Shown here: piece by piece, positions 17,519-26,540 of the stretch | Layout: each line of letters starts with the position of its first letter | How positions within the stretch are numbered: position 1 is the first letter of the stretch | NCBI RefSeq assembly: GCF_000012325.1 | Contig: NC_003910.7 | Span: 2,356,001 to 2,420,000 of the forward strand | Length of the DNA: 64,000 nt | Reading direction: 5' to 3' | Source: Colwellia psychrerythraea 34H | Lineage (GTDB): Bacteria > Pseudomonadota > Gammaproteobacteria > Enterobacterales > Alteromonadaceae | The notes under the pieces: model-generated | Seen by the model: the letters and a program-made list of their open reading frames with translations, nothing else | Told to the model about the DNA's origin: nothing | Databases searched by the model: none | Made by a program: the position numbers and the translations under genes

Positions 17519-18586
17519 TTATATCTCAGGCGAAGAGAGCTTCACAACGTAAAATAAGCAGTCATTTATCGCCGTATTTTTATTGGTTGTCGCCTTAAAT
17601 AAACGTAGATTATGAAGGCAGACTAATTGATTTTCTCGAGCATAAAAGTATTGATCAAGCACGTTTTTACCACTTTTATCAATAAGCTGCAGATTATCAA
17701 GACCATTACCGTCAATCCAGCCGATCATGTCATCTTGATGAGCACTACCAAAGTTGAAGCATTCAATATTGTCTTTAAGTGTAACGCCACTATAACCTTC
17801 ATCATGTTGAGCATAAGATAGTTTGATTTCTGGCTTTAATTGCAATCTAAGTGGACGATAAATCACTTCTACTGGTTTTTCTTGATGGATATAACCAATA
17901 TTCCCGCATTGGGCAACTTGACTAATACCTGAAAAGGCAATTTCATGTGCTTGCTCATCTTGGCAACCGCCACATTCAATAGTGATAAAAGGGCAATCAA
18001 AATTTTGCTCCATTATCGACCCCATATTCAAATCAGATAAAATTAAGGTTTGACAAAAAAGTGATGCTAATGACAATGTTTCAGTAGTCACGACTGAGCT
18101 AACTGCAAACGTAGGACCAGAGCTTGAAGAGTTGTGAAGATCGATCACCATTTCAGGAGTAACTTCTCTGATCGCTTGTTCAATCAATGATGCTCGTTGA
18201 CAATAACCTGTTTGCCCAACATCTTGACATTCAAATGAACAATCCCTTCCGAAGCAACGATTAATGTCGATGCCCCCCTTGATAAAGCGTTGGCTAAATA
18301 ATGGTTTACTAGCAGCGGCTTCAACCGAACAGATAATAAAACGTAAATTTGTTGTAGGTTTATCTTCCGGTAATACTTCCGTTAAGTAGCGATGCATAGC
18401 AATGATGCCAGAAGGCTCATTACCATGTAGTAAGGTAGTAAATACTCGACATTTTTGTTGATCCTTCCCTGATACATCAATAACCGTTGGACCTGTCATT
18501 GATAGCAGAAATTGTTCATAATCAGCATGTAAATCTTGCCATGCCGGATCTTTTAAGTAGTTGATTTCGCTAAAATCTATATCCAT
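17519..18586 (-). CDS. Succinylglutamate desuccinylase/aspartoacylase-family zinc hydrolase
   Basis: This 355-residue protein belongs to the AstE/AspA branch of zinc carboxypeptidase-like amidohydrolases. The metal motif HGNEPSG (His and Glu ligands, about residues 54-60) is followed by INRCFG and then VIDLHNSSSSGPTF with the third ligand. ITIECGG probably carries the catalytic Glu. Its Cys-rich insert DCSFECQDVGQTGYCQRASL is notable. It is not in an arginine-succinyltransferase operon, so the substrate could be another N-acyl amino acid. A specific name is not justified. Confidence 0.75.
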   Translation of the reverse strand: MDIDFSEINYLKDPAWQDLHADYEQFLLSMTGPTVIDVSGKDQQKCRVFTTLLHGNEPSGIIAMHRYLTEVLPEDKPTTNLRFIICSVEAAASKPLFSQRFIKGGIDINRCFGRDCSFECQDVGQTGYCQRASLIEQAIREVTPEMVIDLHNSSSSGPTFAVSSVVTTETLSLASLFCQTLILSDLNMGSIMEQNFDCPFITIECGGCQDEQAHEIAFSGISQVAQCGNIGYIHQEKPVEVIYRPLRLQLKPEIKLSYAQHDEGYSGVTLKDNIECFNFGSAHQDDMIGWIDGNGLDNLQLIDKSGKNVLDQYFYARENQLVCLHNLRLFKATTNKNTAINDCLFYVVKLSSPEI

Positions 18587-18763
18587 GATGCTGCCTAAGT
18601 AATTTTTGTTTGATGTGCATATCCTCTGTGAGAGGTAAGGATGTCACACTTGCGGTAACTACCATGTTGATTAAGGTCAATAAATTGTAGTAAAGAGGTG
18701 ATTTATATTTATTTGGCGGTAAACTACTCGTATATTAACCAGAACCTATAAAGAGATATTACT

Positions 18764-19114
18764 ATGAGTGAAGAAACCATATTTTCTAAAATTATTCGTC
18801 AAGAAATTCCAACACCCTTGTTATACCAAGATGAACTGGTAACTGCCTTTCGAGATGTTGCCCCCCGTGTTGATAGTCATATATTAATAGTACCTAATAA
18901 ACACATAGCTACTATTAATGATGTCACCAGTGATGATGAATTAACCTTAGGGCGTATGATTACTGTTGCTAAAAAGCTTGCCAAAGAAGAGGGGATTGAT
19001 GAAAAGGGCTATCGCTTAGTTATCAATTGTAACAGTGATGGTGGGCAAGAAGTTTACCATATCCACATGCATCTATTAGGTGGCCAGCCTTTAGGACCAA
19101 TGCTGTGTTGCTAA
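18764..19114 (+). CDS. hinT: HIT-family purine nucleoside phosphoramidase HinT
   Basis: This 116-residue protein has the histidine triad in [18 protein letters not shown] near the C-terminus. The N-terminus [21 protein letters not shown] and [19 protein letters not shown] match bacterial HinT closely. The family hydrolyses AMP-N-epsilon-lysine and related aminoacyl-adenylate by-products in the cytosol. It appears monocistronic. Confidence 0.94.
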   Translation: MSEETIFSKIIRQEIPTPLLYQDELVTAFRDVAPRVDSHILIVPNKHIATINDVTSDDELTLGRMITVAKKLAKEEGIDEKGYRLVINCNSDGGQEVYHIHMHLLGGQPLGPMLCC

Positions 19115-19208
19115 GCTTATATCCTTAAATAGTGTTACTTAGCAGTGGCAAAAATCCATCTAAGATAGGTGATATTGGCGATTAATCGGTGATAGTCTAC
19201 ATAATAAT

Positions 19209-19240
19209 CATTCGGTCAATCATTCAGTCAATCATTCGGT
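19209..19240 (+). repeat. Short 12-bp direct repeats
   Basis: CATTCGGTCAAT, CATTCAGTCAAT and a partial CATTCGGT follow in tandem, about 2.7 units, between hinT and the sensor kinase gene. They could be slippage products or a cluster of binding sites for the downstream promoter. There is no evidence for either. Confidence 0.6.
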
Positions 19241-19372
19241 GCTATGTTGTCTTTGCAGCGAAAAAATCGGTTGTTTTATACAGTAAGTATGCGATAAGCC
19301 GCTAGATTACTAAGGTCAAAGACAATGAAATCATTTTATTATTAGCGCATACTTCGTTATAGCATCAATTAA

Positions 19373-20449
19373 ATGGTTATTTTTGTGAATTGGAAAGAAT
19401 TACTGGAAAATAGAAGTCGTCTATTTTGGCTAGCCCATACCGCGGGTTGGTTTGGCTTTGCTTTTGTGCATTATCTTGGCTCATTGCAACATGACTCGCG
19501 GGATATCTTCGTAGTAATTATCTTTCTGAATGCTTATGCCGGTTGGTTGTTTACTGTACCGCTGCGTTATATTTATCGAAAAGCGTGGAACTTTCCCCCG
19601 ATTAAGATTGCTTTAGTAGTCATTCTTTCCTCTTATTTCACCGGTGTATTGTGGCAAATAGTTAAAAATATCAACTACTGGGAAATATATAAGCATGGTT
19701 ATGAGCCAGAATTTTGGTTCATGTACACTCAAAATAGCTTAGGGTCTTTTTATATTATTTTAAGTTGGAGTGGTCTATATTTTGGTAGTAAATACTATCA
19801 AATGCTGCAGATAGAAAAACAAAATGTTTTAAAAGCAAATGCGGTTGCTCATCAAGCGCAGTTAAAAATGTTGCGCTATCAACTTAACCCGCACTTTCTA
19901 TTTAATACCCTCAATGCTATTTCAACGCTTATTTTGATAGAAGAAAATAAAACGGCAAATACCATGGTAACTAAGCTCAGTGAGTTTTTACGGTATTCTC
20001 TTGATAAAGACCCGATGAAGAAAGTAACCTTGGAATCTGAAATACAAGCGTTACAGTTGTACCTTGCTATCGAACAAGTCCGTTTTGAAGATAGGTTACA
20101 ACTTGATTTTCAAATAAATGATAATTGTCAGCAAGCCTTAGTCCCCAGCATGATTTTGCAGCCCTTAGCTGAAAATGCAATTAAACATGCGATTGCAGTA
20201 CAAGAGCAGGGCGGTAGTATTACTATTTCCGTTAATCGTTTTGCCGATGATTTATTGATAGAAGTTGCCGATAATGGCCCCGGTGCAGATATTATTAATG
20301 GAAACTTACATCGTGAAAGTGGTGTCGGTTTAGTTAATACGCGCGAACGTTTACAAGCTTTGTATAATGAAAAATTTTCGTTAGTTGTTTCCAATAACCA
20401 GCCGACTGGTGTTAAAGTAAATCTACGTATGCCATTTCAGCTAAGCTAA
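19373..20449 (+). CDS. LytS-type sensor histidine kinase
   Basis: This 358-residue membrane kinase has about four membrane segments in its first 150 residues (LFWLAHTAGWFGFAFVHYL, IFVVIIFLNAYAGWLFTVP, IKIALVVILSSYFTGVLW, LGSFYIILSWSGLYFG). A short coiled linker leads to a His_kinase domain with the phosphoacceptor in LRYQLNPHFLFNTLNAIS. The ATPase part has LAENAIKHAI (N box) and DNGPGAD...GVGLVNTRERL (G boxes). It pairs with the LytTR regulator 65 bp downstream. The signal is unknown; no ligand domain other than the membrane part is present. No good Shine-Dalgarno precedes the ATG. Confidence 0.9.
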   Translation: MVIFVNWKELLENRSRLFWLAHTAGWFGFAFVHYLGSLQHDSRDIFVVIIFLNAYAGWLFTVPLRYIYRKAWNFPPIKIALVVILSSYFTGVLWQIVKNINYWEIYKHGYEPEFWFMYTQNSLGSFYIILSWSGLYFGSKYYQMLQIEKQNVLKANAVAHQAQLKMLRYQLNPHFLFNTLNAISTLILIEENKTANTMVTKLSEFLRYSLDKDPMKKVTLESEIQALQLYLAIEQVRFEDRLQLDFQINDNCQQALVPSMILQPLAENAIKHAIAVQEQGGSITISVNRFADDLLIEVADNGPGADIINGNLHRESGVGLVNTRERLQALYNEKFSLVVSNNQPTGVKVNLRMPFQLS

Positions 20450-20514
20450 AATTATGTTTTCTGATCTGAGCGTACCGTTACCATTTATGAGAACCAATTA
20501 ATTAGGGATTTTAT

Positions 20515-21357
20515 ATGTCACTATCAACCATTATCGTTGATGATGAACCGCTGGCTCGTAAAGGTTTAGCGATACGTTTACGAGCGCATGATGATATTAA
20601 TGTTATTGAACAGTGCTGTAACGGTAGAGAAGCATTAGAGGCGATACGAGCTTACCAAGTTGACCTCATGTTTCTTGATATTCAAATGCCAGGACTTAAT
20701 GGCTTTCAGGTAATAGAAAGTATTATTGAGCAAGGTTTAGCTATGCCTGTCGTTGTTTTTGTTACAGCCTTTGATCAATACGCTTTAAAAGCTTTTGAAG
20801 TACACGCGCTGGATTACTTATTAAAACCAGCAGATGAAGAAAGGCTTGAGCAAACTATTGATAAAATACAACACTATTTTAAAAGCAGTGCAGATACGGC
20901 ACATAAATCGAAACTGGTTCGATTAGTTAGTGACGTTACCGGTAATGATTATCAGAAAATATTAACCGAATTAGACAATGATCAAGAATTAACGTTATCT
21001 AGCTATTCAGATGTCTTAGCGATTAAAGATGCGGGCGAAGTGAATCGTGTCTCTGTAAAAGATATTCTTTGGATTGATGCCGCAGGTGATTATATGTGTG
21101 TACATACCTTAGAAACTAAGCAAAATACTAGACAAGAAAATACCTATATTCTCAGAAAAACAATGAAAGAATTAGAAGCCTGTTTAGACCCTAAGCAATT
21201 TATTCGTAATCATAGATCAACCATAGTTAATAAAAATATTATTGATAAATTTTGTAGCCAAGTAAATGGGGAATACTTTTTAGTATTGAAAAATGGTAAA
21301 GAGTTAAAAGTGAGTCGTAGTTATAAGGATAAAGTAAAACAAGCAGTCAATAGTTAA
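20515..21357 (+). CDS. LytTR-family response regulator
   Basis: This 280-residue regulator has an N-terminal receiver (IIVDDEPLARKGLAIRLRAH; phosphoacceptor Asp in MFLDIQMPGLNG; VFVTAFDQYALKAFEVHALDYLLKP). The C-terminal LytTR DNA-binding domain spans about residues 175-278 (DILWIDAAGDYMCVHT, FIRNHRSTIVN, LKVSRSYKDKVK). It forms the AlgR/LytT-type pair with the upstream kinase. LytTR domains bind imperfect direct repeats, and the 12-bp repeats at 19209-19240 are one candidate autoregulatory site. Target genes cannot be named. Confidence 0.92.
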   Translation: MSLSTIIVDDEPLARKGLAIRLRAHDDINVIEQCCNGREALEAIRAYQVDLMFLDIQMPGLNGFQVIESIIEQGLAMPVVVFVTAFDQYALKAFEVHALDYLLKPADEERLEQTIDKIQHYFKSSADTAHKSKLVRLVSDVTGNDYQKILTELDNDQELTLSSYSDVLAIKDAGEVNRVSVKDILWIDAAGDYMCVHTLETKQNTRQENTYILRKTMKELEACLDPKQFIRNHRSTIVNKNIIDKFCSQVNGEYFLVLKNGKELKVSRSYKDKVKQAVNS

Positions 21358-21390
21358 TAACTTTATTCATAAAGATTCTAAGCTAATAAA

Positions 21391-21423
21391 AAAGGCCATA
21401 TGTTGATAACATATGGCCTTTTT
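21391..21423. terminator. Bidirectional intrinsic terminator
   Basis: AAGGCCATATGTT and AACATATGGCCTT pair perfectly around GAT, with A6 before and T5 after. It lies between the converging LytTR regulator and pyruvate kinase genes and should work on both strands. Confidence 0.92.
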
Positions 21424-21462
21424 AACATTAACTATCTGGGAGTTTCTTAAATAATGTTGAGA

Positions 21463-22914
21463 TTACTTAAGGTGTCTTTTAGAAATAGTTAAAATTTTCA
21501 ATGTATTTGAAGCACCAACGGTTTCCATCATATCACCATGGGTTAAAATAAGTTTATCACCTACTGCTAACTCAATCTTGCCACTTACCACTTTTAACAT
21601 CTCATCAGATAAGTTGTCATTGTTTACGTGAGTTGAATCAAATTCAATCGGATAAACACCACGGTATATTGCGGTTTTATTTAATGTTTTTGGATGGCGA
21701 GATAATGAGAATATCGGTAAACCTGAAGTGATACGTGACATTAACTTACTGGTTTGACCTGATTCGGTTAAAGATATAATCGCTTTAACACCCTCTAAAT
21801 GGTTTGCAGCGTACATAGCAGATAGTGCAATTGTTTCTGACACTTCACTAAAAGTCAGTTCCATTCTATGGTTTGAAATATTAACTGAACGATGCTGCTC
21901 CGCACCAACACAAACATTAGCCATTGCTGTTACTGTTTCAACAGGATACTTACCTGCAGCAGTTTCTGCTGATAACATTACCGCATCAGTACCATCTAAT
22001 ACGGCATTTGCTACATCCATAACTTCAGCACGTGTTGGCATAGGTTGCTCAATCATGGTCTCCATCATTTGTGTTGCCGTGATTACTACACGATTTAATT
22101 GACGAGAGCGAGTGATAATATGCTTTTGCTTACCAACCAATGCCGCATCACCAATTTCAACGCCTAAATCACCACGGGCTACCATAACAACATCTGAAGC
22201 TAAGATAATACCATCAAGAATTTTGTCATCATTAACGGCTTCAGCACGTTCAATTTTAGAAACCAAACGAGCATCACAGCCAGCTTCTTGCGCGAGTAAA
22301 CGTGCTTCACGCATATCTGCTGCATCACGAGGAAATGAAACCGCTAGAAAATCAACATTGATCTTTGCTGCTAATTTAATGTCTTCTTTATCTTTAGCGG
22401 TTAAGGCTGGTGCAGTTAAACCGCCACCTTGACGGTTAATACCTTTGTTATTTGATAAAGGGCCACCAACAGTAACTTCAGTGAATACCGAATTATCAGA
22501 GGTAGATAATACTTTTAATTGTACACGGCCATCGTCAAGTAATAAAATGTCTCCAGTGTTAACATCTTGTACTAATTTTTTATAATCAATGCCCACTTTT
22601 TCTTGACAGCCTTCACCTTTTTCTAAGGTTGCATCTAATTCAAACTTATCACCAATGGCTAATTTAATTGGGCCATTTTTAAAGGTAGAAACACGAATCT
22701 TAGGGCCTTGTAAATCACCTAATATACCAACATAAACGCCTAATTCTTTTGCTATTGCTCTGACATTGTCGGCTCTATCTATATGATCTTGTGGAATACC
22801 GTGAGAGAAATTAAGTCTAACTACGTTTACACCCGCAGCTAATACATTTTTTAAAATTTCACGATCGTCTGTTGCAGGACCTAAGGTAGCAACAATTTTT
22901 GTTCTTCTAGGCAT
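21463..22914 (-). CDS. pykA: Pyruvate kinase, PykA type
   Basis: This 483-residue enzyme converts phosphoenolpyruvate and ADP to pyruvate and [37 protein letters not shown] and [16 protein letters not shown] open the barrel. [11 protein letters not shown] carries the catalytic lysine region, [12 protein letters not shown] and [20 protein letters not shown] contact metal and substrate, and [21 protein letters not shown] follows. Throughout it matches E. coli PykA better than PykF. It lies downstream of hexR on the same strand with a 95-bp gap. A weak HexR-like half site (GTAATTAAA on the minus strand) precedes it. Confidence 0.95.
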   Translation of the reverse strand: MPRRTKIVATLGPATDDREILKNVLAAGVNVVRLNFSHGIPQDHIDRADNVRAIAKELGVYVGILGDLQGPKIRVSTFKNGPIKLAIGDKFELDATLEKGEGCQEKVGIDYKKLVQDVNTGDILLLDDGRVQLKVLSTSDNSVFTEVTVGGPLSNNKGINRQGGGLTAPALTAKDKEDIKLAAKINVDFLAVSFPRDAADMREARLLAQEAGCDARLVSKIERAEAVNDDKILDGIILASDVVMVARGDLGVEIGDAALVGKQKHIITRSRQLNRVVITATQMMETMIEQPMPTRAEVMDVANAVLDGTDAVMLSAETAAGKYPVETVTAMANVCVGAEQHRSVNISNHRMELTFSEVSETIALSAMYAANHLEGVKAIISLTESGQTSKLMSRITSGLPIFSLSRHPKTLNKTAIYRGVYPIEFDSTHVNNDNLSDEMLKVVSGKIELAVGDKLILTHGDMMETVGASNTLKILTISKRHLK

Positions 22915-23009
22915 TTTAATCCTCTTATATTTTTAATTACGTTCTAAATAGGTTTATCGCTGGTGTTAATGATGATTGAAATACAGTGTCAATCATCAGC
23001 GACTAATCA

Positions 23010-23858
23010 TTAATCTTTTCTCTCGAAGCGTGAACTCCTTAAACTATCTTTTACTTTTTTCAGGTTATCTCTAAATTTACTACCGCGACGTAGAGTGAAA
23101 CCTGTCGCTAAAACATCAATTAAAGCTAATTGCGCAATGCGTGACGACATTGGCATATAAAGATCAGTATCTTCACTGACATCAACCGAAAGCACTATGC
23201 TACATTCTTTAGCAAGTGGGGTATCAGTGGTGGTAATCCCTATTACTGTGGCATCGTTTTCTTTCGCTAAACTGGCCACTTCAACAAGTGACTTTGTACG
23301 TCCTGTATGGGAAATCACGACAACTACATCCCCTTGGCGACTATTTATAGCACTCATACGTTGCATTAATATGTCATCGAAATAAACAACAGGGACATTG
23401 AAGCGAAAAAACTTATTTTGAGCATCATGAGCCACAATGGCAGATGCCCCTAAACCAAAAAACGAGATTTTATTGGCTTGGGTTAAAACATCGACAGAGC
23501 GATTGATATCATTAGCATCTAAACTTTTACGTGCTAATTCAAGACTAGCCATAGTCGATTCAAATATCTTGGAGGTATATTCATCAGCGGTATCATTTTC
23601 ATCTACATGGCGATTAACATAAGGCGTACCATTGGCTAAGCTTTGTGCTAAATGTAATTTAAAGTCAGGATAACCCTTGGTGTCTAATCGACGGCAAAAA
23701 CGGTTAACGGTTGGTTCACTAATATTGGCTTGCTTGGCAAGTGCCGCAATACTTGAGTGAATAACGGTATTTGGTGACGCTAAAATAACTTCTGCTACTT
23801 TGCGCTCAGATTTGCTGAGCATGTCTAGTTCGTTAGTGATCTTTTCTAATATATTCAT
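23010..23858 (-). CDS. hexR: RpiR-family regulator HexR
   Basis: This 282-residue regulator has an N-terminal RpiR helix-turn-helix (ALAKQANISEPTVNRFCRRLDTKGYPDFK, about residues 38-66). A SIS sugar-phosphate domain follows (ISFFGLGASAIVAHDAQNKFFRF, VVVVISHTGRTKSLVEVA). HexR senses 2-keto-3-deoxy-6-phosphogluconate and controls central carbon genes in gammaproteobacteria. Its position between pyk and the divergent zwf-pgl-edd-eda operon, and two matching operators at 24145-24220, support the name. Confidence 0.93.
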   Translation of the reverse strand: MNILEKITNELDMLSKSERKVAEVILASPNTVIHSSIAALAKQANISEPTVNRFCRRLDTKGYPDFKLHLAQSLANGTPYVNRHVDENDTADEYTSKIFESTMASLELARKSLDANDINRSVDVLTQANKISFFGLGASAIVAHDAQNKFFRFNVPVVYFDDILMQRMSAINSRQGDVVVVISHTGRTKSLVEVASLAKENDATVIGITTTDTPLAKECSIVLSVDVSEDTDLYMPMSSRIAQLALIDVLATGFTLRRGSKFRDNLKKVKDSLRSSRFERKD

Positions 23859-24144
23859 TATGGACTGATCCTAGAGCTTATTTATCTAAAGTTATAACGA
23901 TATTTCAATGATAGCTTGCGTCAAATAATAGGCTATTTTGTCTATACTGTAATTTATTTTCTGCGTAAGGAACAGAAAAAATGAAATTTTATTTCATAAA
24001 TTAGTGTTTTGATCTGTAAATATCAGTAAATAAAAATGTAATTTTCTTTAAGTAATACTGCTATCACAGTAGCCTTAGGTGTTTTGGCGCTGGTAATTGC
24101 TATAATGCATTAAAAGACAAAGAAAGAGATATAATTTGAATTTA

Positions 24145-24159
24145 TGTAGTAAAATTACA
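24145..24159 (+). promoter_or_regulatory. HexR operator 1
   Basis: TGTAGTAAAATTACA fits the known gammaproteobacterial HexR palindrome TGTARTWWWATTACA at every position. It lies about 150 bp before the preferred zwf start and about 290 bp from hexR, so it could serve both. Confidence 0.85.
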
Positions 24160-24205
24160 AAAAGTTCTTTACTGTCGACTAAACAAGCGCTAAATTAGGC
24201 TTATA

Positions 24206-24220
24206 TGTAGTTTAGTTACA
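24206..24220 (+). promoter_or_regulatory. HexR operator 2
   Basis: TGTAGTTTAGTTACA is a second HexR-type palindrome with one change from the consensus (AGTTACA for AATTACA). Its centre is 61 bp from that of operator 1, about six helical turns, which would allow cooperative binding on one DNA face. Confidence 0.78.
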
Positions 24221-24309
24221 ACCAATTTTTACTGTTAGCTCATGTGTTTTGACGGATGAGTAAAAATATAAGTAACATTAAAGCAATAAATTTATATAAG
24301 AGAAATTCT

Positions 24310-25779
24310 ATGAGTAATTTAGATTGTCAATCAGCAAGTGAAATTGTTATTTTTGGTGCTATGGGTGACTTATCTTGCCGTAAGCTACTACCTGCATTAT
24401 ATCAATTAGAAGTATGCGGTTTAATCAATAAAGATAGTCGAATTGTTGGCGCAGCAAGACAAGACCATACACTTGAAGAATTTAAAAGTGTTGTTGTAGA
24501 AAACTTAAATAAGTATGTTAAAGAAACGATCGATGAAGCTGTGCTTACACGTTTTATTAATCGCTTGGTTTATCAAGCACTAGAATTCAAAGATAGCAGT
24601 TCATTTAATAAATTAAATGACGCGCTAGCCGGTGGAAACGATACCCGTGTTTATTACTTTTCGACACCACCTGCTATATATGGAGATATTTGCAAGGGTT
24701 TACACCACGCGAACTTAATTACTGATGCTGATCGTGTTGTGATGGAGAAACCTATTGGTCACTCACTAGAGTCTTCTATTGAAATCAACAATCAAGTTTC
24801 TGAATATTTTAAAGAAAATCAAACTTACCGCATAGATCACTATTTAGGTAAAGAAACAGTCTTAAACCTATTAGTATTACGCTTTGCCAACTCATTGTTC
24901 ACGAATAACTGGGATCGAAATAGTATCGATCATGTGCAAATCACGGTAGCAGAAAGTGTTGGTATTGAAGGACGTTGGGGCTTTTATGACGAAGCAGGCC
25001 AACTTCGCGATATGGTACAGAATCATCTATTGCAAATACTATCTCTTTTGGCCATGGAACCACCAGCGGACCTAAGCGCTGAGAGTGTTCGTGCAGAAAA
25101 GCTGAAAGTTGTTAAAGCATTAAAAGCGATAAATCGAGAAAATATTAAAGATAAAGCAATTCGCGGACAATATAGCGACGGTTTCTTAAATGGTGTTTCA
25201 GTACCCGGATATTTAAATGAGGAAGGTGCTAACGCAAATAGTAATACCGAAACATTTGTCGCGATAAAAGCAGAGATAGATAACTGGCGCTGGAAAGGCG
25301 TACCATTTTACCTTCGTACCGGTAAACGTATGCCGAAGAAGCATAGTGAAATAGTGGTACATTTTAAGCAGCAGCCACATAATATTTTCAAAGACAGCTA
25401 TAGCGATTTACCCGCTAATAAACTAACCATTCGCTTACAACCTGATGAAGGGGTTGAATTGCAAATGATGAATAAAATACCCGGTATTGCTTCACAGATG
25501 CGTATTCAAGAAAATAAATTAGATTTAAGTTTTTCTGATACTTATAACGATGAGCGTGTTGTTGATGCTTATGAGCGCTTAATGTTAGAAGTGTTAAATG
25601 GCAATCAATCATTATTTGTTAGTCGAGACGAAGTTGAAGCGGCTTGGATCTGGGCTGATAGCATTATTGAAGCTTGGAAGACAACAAATGAAGCACCTAA
25701 ACCTTATGCTGCAGGTTCATGGGGACCAGTCTCTTCTATATCGTTAATTGCGCGTGATGATCGCCAGTGGGTAGAATAG
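24310..25779 (+). CDS. zwf: Glucose-6-phosphate 1-dehydrogenase
   Basis: This 489-residue enzyme oxidises glucose 6-phosphate to 6-phosphogluconolactone with NADP or NAD. The nucleotide fold begins at IVIFGAMGDLSCRKLLPALYQLE. The active-site motif is RIDHYLGKETVLNLLVLRFAN, and ITVAESVGIEGRWGFYDEAGQLRDMVQNH and YLRTGKRMPKKHSEI follow. I chose ATG 24310 because AAGAGA lies six bases upstream and the product aligns with the E. coli N-terminus. ATG 24256 would add 18 Asn/Lys-rich residues. It heads zwf-pgl-edd-eda. Confidence 0.95.
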   Translation: MSNLDCQSASEIVIFGAMGDLSCRKLLPALYQLEVCGLINKDSRIVGAARQDHTLEEFKSVVVENLNKYVKETIDEAVLTRFINRLVYQALEFKDSSSFNKLNDALAGGNDTRVYYFSTPPAIYGDICKGLHHANLITDADRVVMEKPIGHSLESSIEINNQVSEYFKENQTYRIDHYLGKETVLNLLVLRFANSLFTNNWDRNSIDHVQITVAESVGIEGRWGFYDEAGQLRDMVQNHLLQILSLLAMEPPADLSAESVRAEKLKVVKALKAINRENIKDKAIRGQYSDGFLNGVSVPGYLNEEGANANSNTETFVAIKAEIDNWRWKGVPFYLRTGKRMPKKHSEIVVHFKQQPHNIFKDSYSDLPANKLTIRLQPDEGVELQMMNKIPGIASQMRIQENKLDLSFSDTYNDERVVDAYERLMLEVLNGNQSLFVSRDEVEAAWIWADSIIEAWKTTNEAPKPYAAGSWGPVSSISLIARDDRQWVE

Positions 25780-25781
25780 TT

Positions 25782-26477
25782 ATGAATGAATTAACGGAAT
25801 TTAACGCACGTAATGATTTAGATAATGAACTAGCAAGTACTGTAAGTGATATTTTAGCTAAAGCGATCAAGGAGAAGGGTAAAGCAAGCATTGCTGTATC
25901 TGGGGGGTCTACGCCTAAAGGTTTCTTTAGTGTGCTATCACAAAGTGATATTGATTGGTCAAAGGTAACCATTACTTTGGCTGATGAGCGCTGGGTTCCT
26001 ATCGATAGTGAGGCAAGTAATACCCGTTTAGTACATGAAAACCTACTACAAAACAAAGCTGAGAAAGCTAAGTTTTTTCATCTTAAACAAGGTGATGAGT
26101 TAACAGACGAAACCCTTGAAGATTTAAACGTGGCAGCAAGTAAAATATTATTACCACTGGATGTATTAATTTTAGGAATGGGTGAAGACGGTCACACGGC
26201 TTCATTATTCCCATGTAGCGACCAAATCACTTCTGGTCTCGATGAGACGAATGATGCAGCACTACTGAAAGTTCAACCTAAAACGGCACCGCATCAACGT
26301 ATCAGCTTTACTTTTGCCAGTTTAATGACCAGCAAAAACATTTTCCTTCACTCTTGTGGCGAAGGAAAGAAGACGGTATTAACGCAAGTGTTAAATGGCG
26401 ATGACCCGTTTGAAATGCCTATCAGAGCATTTTTACAACACCCTAGCTTAAACACTCAAATTTTTTGGGCACCATAA
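25782..26477 (+). CDS. pgl: 6-phosphogluconolactonase
   Basis: This 231-residue protein hydrolyses 6-phosphogluconolactone, linking Zwf to Edd. SIAVSGGSTPKGFFSVLS, VTITLADERWVPIDSEASN and LDVLILGMGEDGHTASLFP are the family signatures, the last with catalytic residues. It begins 2 bp after the zwf stop, so the two are translationally coupled. An in-frame GTG at 25767 inside zwf is less likely to be the start. Confidence 0.95.
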   Translation: MNELTEFNARNDLDNELASTVSDILAKAIKEKGKASIAVSGGSTPKGFFSVLSQSDIDWSKVTITLADERWVPIDSEASNTRLVHENLLQNKAEKAKFFHLKQGDELTDETLEDLNVAASKILLPLDVLILGMGEDGHTASLFPCSDQITSGLDETNDAALLKVQPKTAPHQRISFTFASLMTSKNIFLHSCGEGKKTVLTQVLNGDDPFEMPIRAFLQHPSLNTQIFWAP

Positions 26478-26540
26478 CTCACTTGTCAAATAAGTTTAAG
26501 TACTAGACAAAATTTAAAAGTATATAAGTTGAGAGAATAA

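Larger units (their letters stand above)
23859..24309. promoter_or_regulatory. hexR-zwf divergent control region
   Basis: About 450 AT-rich bp hold the promoters of both genes. Besides the two strong sites listed separately, TGTAATTTATTTTCT near 23948 and TGTAATTTTCTTTAA near 24034 match one half of the HexR palindrome and may be weak sites. In-frame ATG 24256 of the zwf frame lies within this region and is judged not to be the main start. Confidence 0.6.

Noticed and set aside
24256..24309. Upstream start for zwf adding 18 residues
   Set aside because: The extension is Asn/Lys/Ile-rich, does not align with other Zwf proteins, and the ATG at 24310 has a better-placed AAGAGA.
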